Both the position numbers and the translations under genes were made by a program. A DNA stretch of 64,000 bases from Streptomyces sp. 130 (GTDB lineage Bacteria; Actinomycetota; Actinomycetes; Streptomycetales; Streptomycetaceae), in NCBI RefSeq assembly GCF_007096885.1, contig NZ_VJNO01000008.1, positions 62,001 through 126,000 on the forward strand, in the 5' to 3' direction. Under the pieces are notes generated by a model that was given only the letters and a program-made list of their open reading frames with translations, was not told the DNA's origin and made no database searches. Position 1 is the first letter of the stretch. Every line of letters starts with the position of its first letter. Positions 53,413-62,652 of this stretch are shown here, in pieces.

Positions 53413-53865
53413 ATGCGCATCCGCACCAACAGGTTCACCCGTGCCGCCGGTGTGGCGGCTTCGGCCGCCGCCCTGATCGGCGCCTCCGTCGCCCTCGCAC
53501 CGTCCGCCGCGGCGGCGGACGACCCGTACTTCTGCAACACGTATTACGCCGACACCTCGTCCGACAACGCCAACCATGTCGTCGAGACCGTGAAGATCCC
53601 GATGAGCTGGGGCTTCGGCTACAACTGCAAGCTCCACCAGGGCGACCACGGGAGCGGGGTGAGCGCCCTGCAGCTGACCCTGAAGAAGTGCTACGGGCAG
53701 AGCATCGCCGTCGACGGCTCCTTCGGCCCGGCGACGTTCGCGGCGCTGAAGAAGGCCCAGACGAAGATGGGCGTCGCGTCCGACGGCGTGTACGGGTACA
53801 ACACGCGCATGGCCATGAAGTGGGCGCACATGGCGGGCACCACGCTCTTCAAGTGCGCCCGCTGA
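53413..53865 (+). CDS. secreted peptidoglycan-binding-domain protein
   Basis: 150 aa. Signal peptide (RFTRAAGVAASAAALIGASV) ending ASAAAA-D. The mature part has a PG_binding_1 domain: GVSALQLTLKKCYGQSIAVD, GSFGPATFAALKKAQTKMG and GVYGYNTRMAMKW. Four Cys may pair. Without a catalytic domain it may be a wall-bound inhibitor or scaffold. ATG 53413 has only a weak ribosome-binding site. Confidence 0.87.
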   Translation: MRIRTNRFTRAAGVAASAAALIGASVALAPSAAAADDPYFCNTYYADTSSDNANHVVETVKIPMSWGFGYNCKLHQGDHGSGVSALQLTLKKCYGQSIAVDGSFGPATFAALKKAQTKMGVASDGVYGYNTRMAMKWAHMAGTTLFKCAR

Positions 53866-53889
53866 GCACACCGGCCACTCCTGTCCGGT

Positions 53890-53928
53890 CCCGGCGGGCC
53901 GCGCCTCGTTTCCGAGGCCCCCGCCGGG
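53890..53928 (+). terminator. terminator after the peptidoglycan-binding gene
   Basis: CCCGGCGGG (53890-53898) pairs with CCCGCCGGG (53920-53928); an inner GCCTCG/CGAGGC pair (53903-53908 with 53913-53918) extends it. Confidence 0.7.
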
Positions 53929-53941
53929 GCAACCGGCCCCC

Positions 53942-54805
53942 ATGGACATCTCTGCGAGAGCCTCGAAGAGTCACCTGAAGGCGCGGCGGGCGGGCGACAG
54001 CACAGCCGTGGAGGCGGCCGGCCGCGCGGGGTTCGCGGCACGCGGGGCCATCTACTTCCTGGTCGGCTTCCTCGCGCTGCGCATCGCGTTCAACGGCGGC
54101 GACAGCGACGGCAAGGGCGGCGGCGGGAAGCAGGCGGACCGGGGCGGGGCGCTCGCGGAGATCGCGCAGAAGCCCTTCGGGCACGTGCTGCTGTGGGTCC
54201 TGGGCATCGCGCTCGCGGGGATGGCCCTGTGGCGGCTGTCCGAGGCGGCGTTCGGCGCGGCGGGCCCCGACGGGCACAAGGCGACGAAACGGCTGGCCTC
54301 CGGCGGACGCGCGGTGTTCTACGGCTTCGTCGCCTACTCGGTGCTGATGTTCGCCGCCGGCGACAAGGGCAGCGGCAGCGGCAGCGGCGACGCCCGCTCG
54401 CAGGACGTCACGGCCCGGGCCCTGGACATGCCGGGCGGCCGGTGGCTGGTCGGCGCGGCCGGTGCGGGCATCGCCTGCGCGGGCCTGTGGATCGCGGGCC
54501 GCGCGGCGCTGCGCAAGTTCCACAAGCACCTGCGCCTGGGCGACATGTCACCGGCCGTGCGGCGGACCGTCGACATCACCGGGGTCGCCGGCGGTGTCAG
54601 CCGCGGGCTCGTCTTCGCGGTCGCGGGAGGTTTCGCGGTGTCGGCGGCGGTGAAGGCGCGGTCCGGCGAGGCCAAGGGCATGGACGACACCCTCCGCTCC
54701 TTCAGCGCCACCCCGGCCGGGCCGTGGCTGCTGGGCCTCGTCGCCGCGGGCCTGATCGCCTTCGGCCTGTTCTCGCTGGCGAACGCGCGGTGGCGCAGGA
54801 TCTGA
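53942..54805 (+). CDS. DUF1206 family membrane protein
   Basis: 287 aa with three repeated units of two helices: AGRAGFAARGAIYFLVGFLAL, ASGGRAVFYGFVAYSVLMFA and ITGVAGGVSRGLVFAVAGGF. This threefold repeat is the DUF1206 pattern. Function unknown. The start lies only 13 bp after the terminator above. Confidence 0.88.
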   Translation: MDISARASKSHLKARRAGDSTAVEAAGRAGFAARGAIYFLVGFLALRIAFNGGDSDGKGGGGKQADRGGALAEIAQKPFGHVLLWVLGIALAGMALWRLSEAAFGAAGPDGHKATKRLASGGRAVFYGFVAYSVLMFAAGDKGSGSGSGDARSQDVTARALDMPGGRWLVGAAGAGIACAGLWIAGRAALRKFHKHLRLGDMSPAVRRTVDITGVAGGVSRGLVFAVAGGFAVSAAVKARSGEAKGMDDTLRSFSATPAGPWLLGLVAAGLIAFGLFSLANARWRRI

Positions 54806-54943
54806 GCCCCGAGCCGGGGGCCGCCCCGCGCAAGGCGGCATGACGGCCCTCGGAAGATCCTTTACCGATCCCTTGCATGCGCCCTACACTCCCTCGACAA
54901 ACGGCCCGCGAGGGCCGGCTGACCACGGGGCAGGGGGCATGCC

Positions 54944-55939
54944 GTGTTGGCGCACACCATGCAGGTACTCGGGCTGACAGCGGCCGAGGAGGACGTCTAC
55001 CGGCATCTGCTGCGCAATCCCGGCGCCGAACCGGACGACCTGCACATCCTGCTGCGCTGCGCGCCCGAGGAGACGGACAGCGCCCTGCGGCGCTTCCGGG
55101 AACTGGGCCTGCTCAGGGAGGACGGCGGCTCCGTGTCCGCCCGCGCCCCCGAGGTCGTCGTGGGCAGGCTGGCCGAGCAGCGGCTGGAGGAGCTGTACGA
55201 CAGCATCCGCACGCTGTCCCACCTCCAGCCGATCATCGACTCACTGGCCGACGAGGTCCCGGCCGAGGAGGCCGACCCGGCGGACGGGCCGACGGAACGC
55301 CTCACCGACATCGCGGACATCCGCACCCGGCTCGACGAACTCTCCTTCTTCGCCCGCTCCGAGGTGCAGTCGGCGGAGCCCTACGACGCGCTGACACCGG
55401 AGAACATCGCGCACGCCCGGCCGCTCGACATGCGGTGCCTGCGCCGGGGCGTGGCCATCCGCAATCTGGTCCGGGCCGCGGCGCTCACCGACCCGGCCAC
55501 GCTGTCCTATCTGCGCGAGCTGAGCGCCGCGGGGGCACGGATCAGGGTCCTGGACACACTGGACGAGCTCATCCTGATCTACGACCGGCACACCGCGCTC
55601 GTGCCGATCGACCCGGCGGACACCGCCAAGGGCGCGCTCTGCTCCCGCGAACGCGGCATCGTCACCACGATCATCAACAACTTCGAACGGCTCTGGAGCG
55701 CGGCGGAGGACTTCGAGACCGCCGTCGGGCAGGACCGGACCGGTGAGGAAGCCGTCTCGGAGCTGCAACTGCGGGTCCTGGAGGCGATGTGCACGGTCGC
55801 CAAGGACGAGACGGGGGCCCGGAAGCTGGGCATCTCGCTGCGCACCTACCGGCGGCACGTCTCGGAACTGTTCCAGACGCTCGGTGCGGAGAACCGCGCC
55901 CACGCGGCCCTGCTGGCCCGTGAGCGCGGCTGGGTCTGA
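54944..55939 (+). CDS. TrmB/LuxR-like transcriptional regulator
   Basis: 331 aa from GTG 54944. N-terminal TrmB-like winged helix (LGLTAAEEDVYRHLLRNPGA), a middle effector region with RVLDTLDELILIYDRHTALV resembling a PLD-like TrmB domain, and a C-terminal HTH, LQLRVLEAMCTVAKDETGAR with KLGISLRTYRRHVSELFQTL. This pairing is common in Streptomyces regulators near secondary-metabolite or stress genes. Its target is unclear. Confidence 0.82.
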   Translation: MLAHTMQVLGLTAAEEDVYRHLLRNPGAEPDDLHILLRCAPEETDSALRRFRELGLLREDGGSVSARAPEVVVGRLAEQRLEELYDSIRTLSHLQPIIDSLADEVPAEEADPADGPTERLTDIADIRTRLDELSFFARSEVQSAEPYDALTPENIAHARPLDMRCLRRGVAIRNLVRAAALTDPATLSYLRELSAAGARIRVLDTLDELILIYDRHTALVPIDPADTAKGALCSRERGIVTTIINNFERLWSAAEDFETAVGQDRTGEEAVSELQLRVLEAMCTVAKDETGARKLGISLRTYRRHVSELFQTLGAENRAHAALLARERGWV

Positions 55940-55954
55940 CCCCGCACGCTCCTG

Positions 55955-56158
55955 CTACCGGCCGTCCTTCTGCCAGCCGTTGGCGACGCACTTCGCGTCA
56001 CAGGTCCGGGGGTCGTACCCCACAGCGCCGAGGTGCGTGCCCTTCGCCCCCGGCCCGGCGGGCGCGAACGCCTGCTGGCCCGCCCCGGCGACGACCACCG
56101 CCAGCAGTGCGGCGGCCAGACCGCCGAACACCGTACGACGCGTGCTCCTGATGCTCAT
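55955..56158 (-). CDS. small secreted Cys-containing peptide
   Basis: 67 aa from ATG 56158, GGGGG before it. Signal peptide RRTVFGGLAAALLAVVVAGA; mature part of ~35 residues ends in YDPRTCDAKCVANGWQKDGR with two Cys four residues apart. No family recognised. It stands alone between the regulator and the protease genes. Confidence 0.6.
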   Translation of the reverse strand: MSIRSTRRTVFGGLAAALLAVVVAGAGQQAFAPAGPGAKGTHLGAVGYDPRTCDAKCVANGWQKDGR

Positions 56159-56342
56159 GTGCCCCCGTCTTTCCCGCCCCGGCTCTCGCGGACGTCCGTC
56201 ACTCGATCCGGGCGTCGCACCGCCCGGTCCGTCGCGGCAGAGTCTGGCAGCGGAAGGGGCGGGGCGGCGGCGCGCGGAAGGGCAGTCACCTGCCGACGCC
56301 GTGCAGGATGCTGCCACGCCCGCCCCTTCTCACGGCCGCGGG

Positions 56343-57209
56343 TCACGGCTTGGGCAGCGCACACCCCGCGCGGTTCAGGTCGAAGACGTTGCCGGTGCCG
56401 ACGCACGCGGCGATGCCGTAGGTCTCCTGGGCGTAGTTGATGCCCTGGCGGACCGTCACCTGGCCGTTCTCGTCGACCTCGCACGGGTTGTTGTCCGTGC
56501 AGCGCCCGCCGTCCTCGTTGCCGGTGTTGTTGACCGCGACGACCTTGCCGGTGGCGTCGTCGATCACCGGCGAGCCGGAGGTGCCACCGATGGTCTGGCA
56601 GGCGGAGGTGTAGCGGACCGAGTCCTTCCAGGTCCAGTCCCCCTCCTTGAGGCGGTAGACGAAGCCGTCCACGGCGCAGCTGTACATGCGCTTCCAGTAC
56701 CCGGACGCGACGGTGATCGCGGTGCCCGCGACGGGATGCGTGGTGCTGAGCTCCAGCGCCTTGATGCCGTAGCGGCTCTCGATCTGCGCGTACGTGGAGG
56801 TGAGCTGGTAGACCGAGATGTCGGTGTCGGTCATCGTCCCGTACGCGATCTTGCTCGCCCGGAGCGTGCCGACGCCGCTGCCCGAGGCGTTGAGCAGGGT
56901 GAAGGTGCGGCTGGACGAGCGGTTGAAGACGACCGCGCCGGGGGCCGGGAAGCCGGTCTCCAGGCAGTGCCCGTTGGACAGCACGAGGGCGGGGTCGCCC
57001 GGCTGCGAGGAGGGTGTGCGGACGACCGAGCCGGAGCAGTTGCTGAGCGCCACGGTCCCGGCGAAGTTCACCGCCTTGGCGCGTACCGGCTTCTCGGACG
57101 CGGTCCGGGCGGCCGGTGCCGCCCCGTGGCTCGTGGCCGCGGTCGCGGGCGCGATGCCCGCTCCCAGGAGCAGCACCGCGAAGAGCGCACCGACGAGAGG
57201 CTTTTTCAT
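56343..57209 (-). CDS. secreted trypsin-like serine protease
   Basis: 288 aa. Signal peptide (PLVGALFAVLLLGAGIAPAT). Catalytic triad: His in VLSNGHCLE, Asp in MTDTDISVYQL, Ser in IGGTSGSPVIDD. A Cys pair flanks the Ser loop (YTSACQTIGGT with RMYSCAVDGF). A short propeptide may lie before AVNFAGTVALSNCSG. Extracellular, chymotrypsin fold. Its gene is followed by none of its own inhibitors. Confidence 0.92.
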   Translation of the reverse strand: MKKPLVGALFAVLLLGAGIAPATAATSHGAAPAARTASEKPVRAKAVNFAGTVALSNCSGSVVRTPSSQPGDPALVLSNGHCLETGFPAPGAVVFNRSSSRTFTLLNASGSGVGTLRASKIAYGTMTDTDISVYQLTSTYAQIESRYGIKALELSTTHPVAGTAITVASGYWKRMYSCAVDGFVYRLKEGDWTWKDSVRYTSACQTIGGTSGSPVIDDATGKVVAVNNTGNEDGGRCTDNNPCEVDENGQVTVRQGINYAQETYGIAACVGTGNVFDLNRAGCALPKP

Positions 57210-57335
57210 GTGGGGGTCCCCTCTTGCGACTGAACAGAGCGCGACTGGCCTCTGCGACCGAAGTTCCTTCGGTTTGACATGCGCATGCTGGCGCATGGAG
57301 AGGGGGCGCACAAGGGGCGGTTTCCGGCCGCGCGC

Positions 57336-57995
57336 TCAGGTCGCCAGGCCGTGCCGGTAGGCGTAGACGACCGCCTGGACCCGGTCGCGGAGCCCGAGCT
57401 TGGCGAGGATGCGCGAGACGAACGTCTTCACGGTCTCCTGGCTGATCACGAGGGCGGCGGCGATCTCGCTGTTGGAGAAGCCGTCCGCGATGAGGCGCAG
57501 GACCTCCAGTTCGCGCGGGGTCAGCGGGATGTCCGAGGCGGTGTCCCCGGCGGGTCGGATGCGGGCGGCGTAGCGGCCGACCAGCCGGCGCGTCACCTCC
57601 GGGTCGATCAGCGCCTGGCCCGTGTGCACGGTCCGGATGCCGTGCAGCAGCTGGGCGGGCGGGGCGTCCTTGAGCAGGAACCCGCTCGCCCCGGCGCGCA
57701 GCGCCTCGTACACGTACTCGTCCAGGTTGAAGGTGGTCACCACGAGCACCTTGGCGGGCCGCTCCACGCCCGCCCCGGCCAGCAGCCGGGTCGCCTCGAT
57801 GCCGTCGAGCTCGGGCATGCGGATGTCCATCACCACGACGTCCGGGCGCAGCCGCCCGGCCATCTCGACGGCGGTCCGCCCGTCCCCGCACTCGCCCGCC
57901 ACCTCCAGGTCCGGCTGGGCGTCGATGATCGTGGCGAGGCCGGTGCGGACGAGCACCTGGTCGTCGCAGACGAGGACGCGGGCGGGCGCGGTCAC
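57336..57995 (-). CDS. NarL/LuxR response regulator
   Basis: 219 aa from GTG 57995. Receiver: RVLVCDDQVLVRTGL, phospho-Asp in VVVMDIRMPELDG, Lys in GFLLKDAPP. LuxR HTH: LTPRELEVLRLIADGFSNSE. Its start overlaps the kinase stop (GTGA), so the two are a coupled two-component pair. Confidence 0.96.
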   Translation of the reverse strand: MTAPARVLVCDDQVLVRTGLATIIDAQPDLEVAGECGDGRTAVEMAGRLRPDVVVMDIRMPELDGIEATRLLAGAGVERPAKVLVVTTFNLDEYVYEALRAGASGFLLKDAPPAQLLHGIRTVHTGQALIDPEVTRRLVGRYAARIRPAGDTASDIPLTPRELEVLRLIADGFSNSEIAAALVISQETVKTFVSRILAKLGLRDRVQAVVYAYRHGLAT

Positions 57996-59182
57996 GAGGC
58001 GCTCCCCGAGGGTATGCGGGCCCGCACGGTGAAGCCGCCGTCCGGACCGGGCTCCGCGCGGAACTCGCCGCCGAGGACGCCGACCCGCTCGCGCAGCCCG
58101 GCCAGCCCCCGCCCGCTGCCCGGCGGCACCTCGGTGCGCGTCCCGGAGCCGTCCGTACCGACCTCCACGGTGATCTCCCTTCCGCCGTGCCGCACGAGCA
58201 CCGAGGTCCGGCTGCCGTGGGCGTACTTGAGGGCGTTCGTCAGCGCCTCCTGGACCACGCGGTAGGCCACCAGCTCGGCGCTCCCGGTGGACTCGGCGGG
58301 GGCGCCCTCCTCGCTGAAGTCCACGCTCTGCCCGGCCCGGCGCGCCTGCTCGACCAGGACCGGGATGCGGCCGGCGGACGGCGCCCTCTCGCCGGCGCCG
58401 TGGCCCGGGTCGAGCAGGTCGAGCAGGTGGCGCAGGTCGTTGACGGCCCGCCGCCCGGTGTCGGTGACGCTGCTCAGGGCGTGGTCGAGCCGGTCGGGCG
58501 CGGCGGTCAGATAGCGGGCCGCCTCGGCCTGGACGATCATCGCCGTCACGTGGTGGGTCACGACGTCGTGCAACTCCCGTGCGATGCGGGTGCGTTCGGC
58601 GGTACGGCTCTCCTCGGCGACACGGAGCCTGCGGTCGGCCTCGGCGGCCCGGGTGGCGCGCAGCCACGTTCCGACGCCCCACACGAGGGCCAGCACCAGG
58701 TAGAACGTCAGGAACTCGTCCACCGGTTCGGTGCCGTACCGGTGCAGGGCGAGCGCCAGCGGCACGTACGCGGCGGTCGCGGCGAGCGCCACCAGGCGCC
58801 GGGGGCGCTCCAGGTGGGCCCCCGTGCTCAGGACCGCGAAGGGCAGCGCGGTCCCGGCGACCAGGTGGTAGCCGCCGAGCTGGTCGACGGCGAAGCCCAG
58901 CGAGACCAGGGCCAGGCAGAGCACCGGCCACCGCCGCCGCAGGGCGAGCGACAGGCTCTCCAGCGCGGCGGCCGTCGCGGCCAGCGCGTCGAACGGACGC
59001 TCCGCCACGGCGCCGAGCTCCGTCCCGTGCCGGTGGAAGGCCGGGATGAGCGAAAGGGCGAGGAGCAGCAGCCCGAACGGCAGGTCGCGGACGGTGGTGT
59101 CGAGCCGCTGCCACCGCGCCGGCCGGTGGACGGCGGCGCCCAACCTGCGCCACCGGGCCGGGACTTCGCGGAGACTGATCAC
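57992..59182 (-). CDS. sensor histidine kinase (HisKA_3 type)
   Basis: 396 aa from GTG 59182. Four to five N-terminal membrane helices without an extracellular sensor domain. Phospho-acceptor His in RIARELHDVVTHHVTAM; ATPase: VQEALTNALKYAHGS and GSGRGLAGLRERV. It overlaps both the CPBP protease gene (59179-59182) and the response regulator gene. Intramembrane sensing is likely. Confidence 0.95.
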   Translation of the reverse strand: MISLREVPARWRRLGAAVHRPARWQRLDTTVRDLPFGLLLLALSLIPAFHRHGTELGAVAERPFDALAATAAALESLSLALRRRWPVLCLALVSLGFAVDQLGGYHLVAGTALPFAVLSTGAHLERPRRLVALAATAAYVPLALALHRYGTEPVDEFLTFYLVLALVWGVGTWLRATRAAEADRRLRVAEESRTAERTRIARELHDVVTHHVTAMIVQAEAARYLTAAPDRLDHALSSVTDTGRRAVNDLRHLLDLLDPGHGAGERAPSAGRIPVLVEQARRAGQSVDFSEEGAPAESTGSAELVAYRVVQEALTNALKYAHGSRTSVLVRHGGREITVEVGTDGSGTRTEVPPGSGRGLAGLRERVGVLGGEFRAEPGPDGGFTVRARIPSGSAS

Positions 59183-60018
59183 CGGGGCACTGTAATGGCG
59201 GCCGGGGCCGGGGCGGGGCGCCGTCCGCCACGCGGCACCAGATTGCCGCGCCGGCGGGCCAGCCACAGGAACGCGAGGGTCACGAGCGTCCCGAAGATCA
59301 CGGAGTACACACTCGCCTCCGGCCCGAAGCCGCCGCCGGTGACCAGCGTGGAGCCGGTGGCCGTGGAGTCCAGGAGGCCCTGGGAGGCGCCGTTGCCCGA
59401 GACCTCCGAGCTGAAGATGCCCGCCGCGGCGAAGTTCCAGGCGAAGTGGAGGCCGATGGGCAGCCACAGGCTGCGGGTGGCGGCGTACGCGGCGCCGAGC
59501 ATGCCGCCCGCCTCGATCGCGATGGCGAGCGCGCCCCAGAGGTTCGCGTCCGGGTTGACCAGGTGCATCAGCCCGAACAGCAACCCGGTCGACGTCAGCG
59601 CGATCCAGGTGCCGGCGCGCTCCTCGACGAGCCGGAACAGCACCCCCCGGAACACCACTTCCTCCGTGACGGCGGCAGCGGCCATGAAACCGACGAACCC
59701 GACCGCTCCCGTGACCGAGCCCAGGCCGTTCACCTCGTAGTCCCCGAGCAGGGCGATGTTCGCGATGACCGCCGTGAACAGCACCAGCCCGATCAGCGCA
59801 CCGCGCCCCACGGCCGACGGCGCACCCTCCCGGGCCAGCTCGGTGACCGGGCGGCGTTCGGTGCGCCCCACCACCCACCGGTAGAGCAGGACGGCGAGCA
59901 CCGACGTCACCAGGCCGGTCACCAGCGTGAGCCACGGATTGCCGTCCACCGCGTTGACGCACTGACCGCCGACCGCCCAGACCGCCACGACGGCCAGAAG
60001 TTGCCAGACCACTCTCAT
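59179..60018 (-). CDS. CPBP family intramembrane glutamic endopeptidase
   Basis: 279 aa, about eight helices. Catalytic motifs AVTEEVVFRGVLFR, LLFGLMHLVNP and LPIGLHFAWNFAAAG are the EExxxR, FxxxH and HxxxN boxes of the CPBP/Rce1 family. It is first in a three-gene operon with a sensor kinase, which suggests it affects the signal or is regulated by it. Confidence 0.93.
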   Translation of the reverse strand: MRVVWQLLAVVAVWAVGGQCVNAVDGNPWLTLVTGLVTSVLAVLLYRWVVGRTERRPVTELAREGAPSAVGRGALIGLVLFTAVIANIALLGDYEVNGLGSVTGAVGFVGFMAAAAVTEEVVFRGVLFRLVEERAGTWIALTSTGLLFGLMHLVNPDANLWGALAIAIEAGGMLGAAYAATRSLWLPIGLHFAWNFAAAGIFSSEVSGNGASQGLLDSTATGSTLVTGGGFGPEASVYSVIFGTLVTLAFLWLARRRGNLVPRGGRRPAPAPAAITVPR

Positions 60019-60149
60019 GGGTCCCCCTCGGACATGCCCGCGGCGACCTGCCGCGGCTGCCCCTGAACGCTATGGACGTCCGGCGCCGAAAGCGTCACCG
60101 CTGGGTGGACACCTGCGCGTAGCTCGCACGGGGGACAGCGCGGCCCGGG

Positions 60150-60467
60150 CTACGGTTTCGACACCGCCGCCGACACCGCCGCCGCCTCCCGCGACAGCCG
60201 CACGGCCTGCCGCAGGCTCAGCCCCGGCTCGGCCTGCCGCAGCGCCCTGACGGCCGCCACCGCGTCGAGGGGGCCGTCGTACCCGCCCGCCCTGATCCGC
60301 CGCCCGGCCCAGCGCCCGCGCAGCTCGGCGTCCGGCACCCCGTTCCGCGCCTCGGCCAGGGCCAGGGCCCGCTCCAGGCCGGGGCGGTCCGCGTCCGACG
60401 CCCGCCCCAGCTCCTCGCGCAGCGCGGCGGCCACGGCGTCCGCGTCCCGCACCACGATCACGGCCAT
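60150..60467 (-). CDS. small conserved protein, possible L7/L12 C-terminal-like domain
   Basis: 105 aa from ATG 60467 (GGAAGCAGG upstream; ATG 60491 is alternative). The C-terminal LDAVAAVRALRQAEPGLSLR-type helix pair recalls the ribosomal L7/L12 C-terminal fold found in small actinobacterial proteins. This resemblance is weak. No signal or membrane segment. Confidence 0.55.
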   Translation of the reverse strand: MAVIVVRDADAVAAALREELGRASDADRPGLERALALAEARNGVPDAELRGRWAGRRIRAGGYDGPLDAVAAVRALRQAEPGLSLRQAVRLSREAAAVSAAVSKP

Positions 60468-60895
60468 GTCCTGCTTCCCGTTTCCGATCATGTGCCGACC
60501 CTCCCCGAAAGCGCCTTCGCGGTCACGGGGATTGAGCTACTCCAGAGGTACGGGCGGTGCGCAACCGCCGGACCGGGACCGCTCCTCCCCCGGACCGGCG
60601 CACCACCGCGGCACCGCGCGACGGCGGCCCGGTGCGAACGCCGGCCGGGGCGCGAACGCTTCCCGCGCGACCCCCTGCGCACACCACTCCGTGGCGTAAG
60701 TCACCCGTTCCGGTCCGTCACACCGCCGCGCCACCCCTTTCCAAGCCCCGGGCCCGCCGTGACCGGCGTTCCCACGGTTCGCGGGAGGCGGCGCATGGCG
60801 ATGAAAGCCCGCGCGGAGGTACGCCCCCGCCCGGGCGGGCCAACCGGCGGGCGAAGCCCGGGCGGCCCGTGGGACACAGTCGTAAGCTCGCTGGC

Positions 60896-62107
60896 ATGCA
60901 GGTCATCCAGTCCACGAAGCTCGCCAACGTCTGCTATGAGATCCGCGGCCCCGTGCTCGAGGAGGCGATGCGGCTGGAGGCGGCCGGGCATCGCATCCTC
61001 AAGCTGAACACCGGCAACCCCGCCGCGTTCGGCTTCGAGTGCCCGCCCGAGATCCTCGAGGACATCCTGCGCAACCTCTCCGGGGCGCACGGCTACGGCG
61101 ACGCGAAGGGGCTGCTGTCCGCCCGCCGGGCGGTGATGCAGCACTACCAGACCAAGGGCATCGACCTGGACGTCGAGGACGTCTACCTCGGCAACGGCGT
61201 CTCGGAGCTGATCCAGATGTCGATGCAGGCTCTCCTCGACGACGGCGACGAGGTGCTGGTCCCGGCCCCGGACTACCCGCTGTGGACGGCCTCGGTCTCG
61301 CTGGCGGGCGGCACGGCCGTGCACTACCGCTGCGACGAGCAGGCGGACTGGATGCCCGACCTCGCCGACATCGAGCGGAAGATCACCGACCGCACCAAGG
61401 CGATGGTGATCATCAACCCGAACAACCCGACGGGCGCGGTCTACGACGACGAGATGCTGCGCGGTCTGACGGAGATCGCCCGCCGGCACAACCTGGTCGT
61501 CTGCTCGGACGAGATCTACGACCGCATCCTGTACGACGGCGCCACGCACACCCCGACCGCGACGATCGCCCCCGACCTGATGGTCCTCACCTTCAACGGG
61601 CTGTCCAAGAACTACCGGGTGGCCGGCTACCGCTCCGGCTGGATGGCCGTCTGCGGCCCCAAGGCGCACGCCTCCTCGTACATCGAGGGGCTGACGATCC
61701 TGGCCAACATGCGGCTGTGCGCCAACATGCCCTCGCAGCACGCGGTCGCCACCGCGCTCGGCGGGCGGCAGTCGATCAACGACCTGGTGCTGCCCGGCGG
61801 ACGCATCCTGGAGCAGCGCGACGCGGCGTACGACCTCCTCACGCAGATCCCGGGCGTGACCTGCGTGAAGCCGAAGGGCGCACTGTACCTCTTCCCCCGG
61901 CTCGACCCCAAGGTCTACAAGATCAAGGACGACCGTCAGATGGTCCTGGACCTGCTGCGGGCCGAGAAGATCATGGTGGTGCAGGGCACCGGGTTCAACT
62001 GGCCGGACCCCGACCACTTCCGTGTGGTGACGCTGCCCTCGACGGAGGACCTGACGGATGCGATCGGCCGGATCGCCCACTTCCTGGACGGCTACAGCCA
62101 GGTGTAG
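60896..62107 (+). CDS. PLP-dependent aminotransferase (alanine/AlaA-like, class I)
   Basis: 403 aa. Class I fold: LKLNTGNPAAFGF, NPNNPTGAVY, SDEIYDRILYDG, PLP Lys in FNGLSKNYRVAGYRSGW. Closest in style to AlaA alanine transaminase (pyruvate/glutamate to alanine/2-oxoglutarate). ATG 60896 has no clear ribosome-binding site; it may be leaderless, with TAAGCT 12 bp upstream. Confidence 0.92.
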   Translation: MQVIQSTKLANVCYEIRGPVLEEAMRLEAAGHRILKLNTGNPAAFGFECPPEILEDILRNLSGAHGYGDAKGLLSARRAVMQHYQTKGIDLDVEDVYLGNGVSELIQMSMQALLDDGDEVLVPAPDYPLWTASVSLAGGTAVHYRCDEQADWMPDLADIERKITDRTKAMVIINPNNPTGAVYDDEMLRGLTEIARRHNLVVCSDEIYDRILYDGATHTPTATIAPDLMVLTFNGLSKNYRVAGYRSGWMAVCGPKAHASSYIEGLTILANMRLCANMPSQHAVATALGGRQSINDLVLPGGRILEQRDAAYDLLTQIPGVTCVKPKGALYLFPRLDPKVYKIKDDRQMVLDLLRAEKIMVVQGTGFNWPDPDHFRVVTLPSTEDLTDAIGRIAHFLDGYSQV

Positions 62108-62144
62108 CCCTCCGGCCGCTCCAGCTTCTCTCGAAGACAAACAA

Positions 62145-62169
62145 CTTTAGACTGAATCCAAGGTAGGAT
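62145..62169 (+). promoter_or_regulatory. Fur-family-like operator over a -10 element
   Basis: CTTTAGACT-G-AATCCAAGG (62145-62163) is an imperfect 19-bp palindrome with every mismatch a transition, in the size and style of Fur-family boxes. TAGGAT (62164-62169) directly after it is a -10 candidate for the gene at 62201. Confidence 0.45.
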
Positions 62170-62200
62170 GGTCCCTCACAGCACCACCAGGAGGCCATCC

Positions 62201-62596
62201 ATGTACGAACCGATCCGCACCAAATCGGTCCACACACCGGCCGACCACGCCGGCGACTTCCCGCACCGCACCCGCGAGGAGGAGCTGGACATCCAGCTCG
62301 CCGGACACCTGGCCGCCCTGCTCGCGGTCACCGACGAGCTGGGTCTCGGCGAGGCGGGCGACCGCATCGCCGGGCAGGTGGCCAGGCTGCGCGGTGCCCC
62401 GCCCGTCCGCCACGCCGGACTGAGCGACGCCCCCGCGACCGCCCTCCACCGCCGCGCCCACGCCCTCGCGGGCCGGGCCCTGGTGGTGGCGGCGTCCCGC
62501 GCCGACACGGCGGTCGCGATCCTCTCGGCCGAGCGCATGGACGCCCACACCGAGGCGCTCGCCGCCGACGCGCGGACCCCGGTCGGCGCCCGCTGA
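62201..62596 (+). CDS. conserved hypothetical protein behind a Fur-like box
   Basis: 131 aa from ATG 62201, after a perfect AGGAGG. Helical, Ala-rich: REEELDIQLAGHLAALLAVT, TALHRRAHALAGRALVVAA. No family name recognised. The AT-rich promoter is unlike its surroundings and suggests metal or peroxide control. Confidence 0.65.
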   Translation: MYEPIRTKSVHTPADHAGDFPHRTREEELDIQLAGHLAALLAVTDELGLGEAGDRIAGQVARLRGAPPVRHAGLSDAPATALHRRAHALAGRALVVAASRADTAVAILSAERMDAHTEALAADARTPVGAR

Positions 62597-62652
62597 ACGG
62601 CCCCGGTCCGCGCACCTCCCGGGGCGCGAGGACCGGGTGCCGCCCAGGCCCC

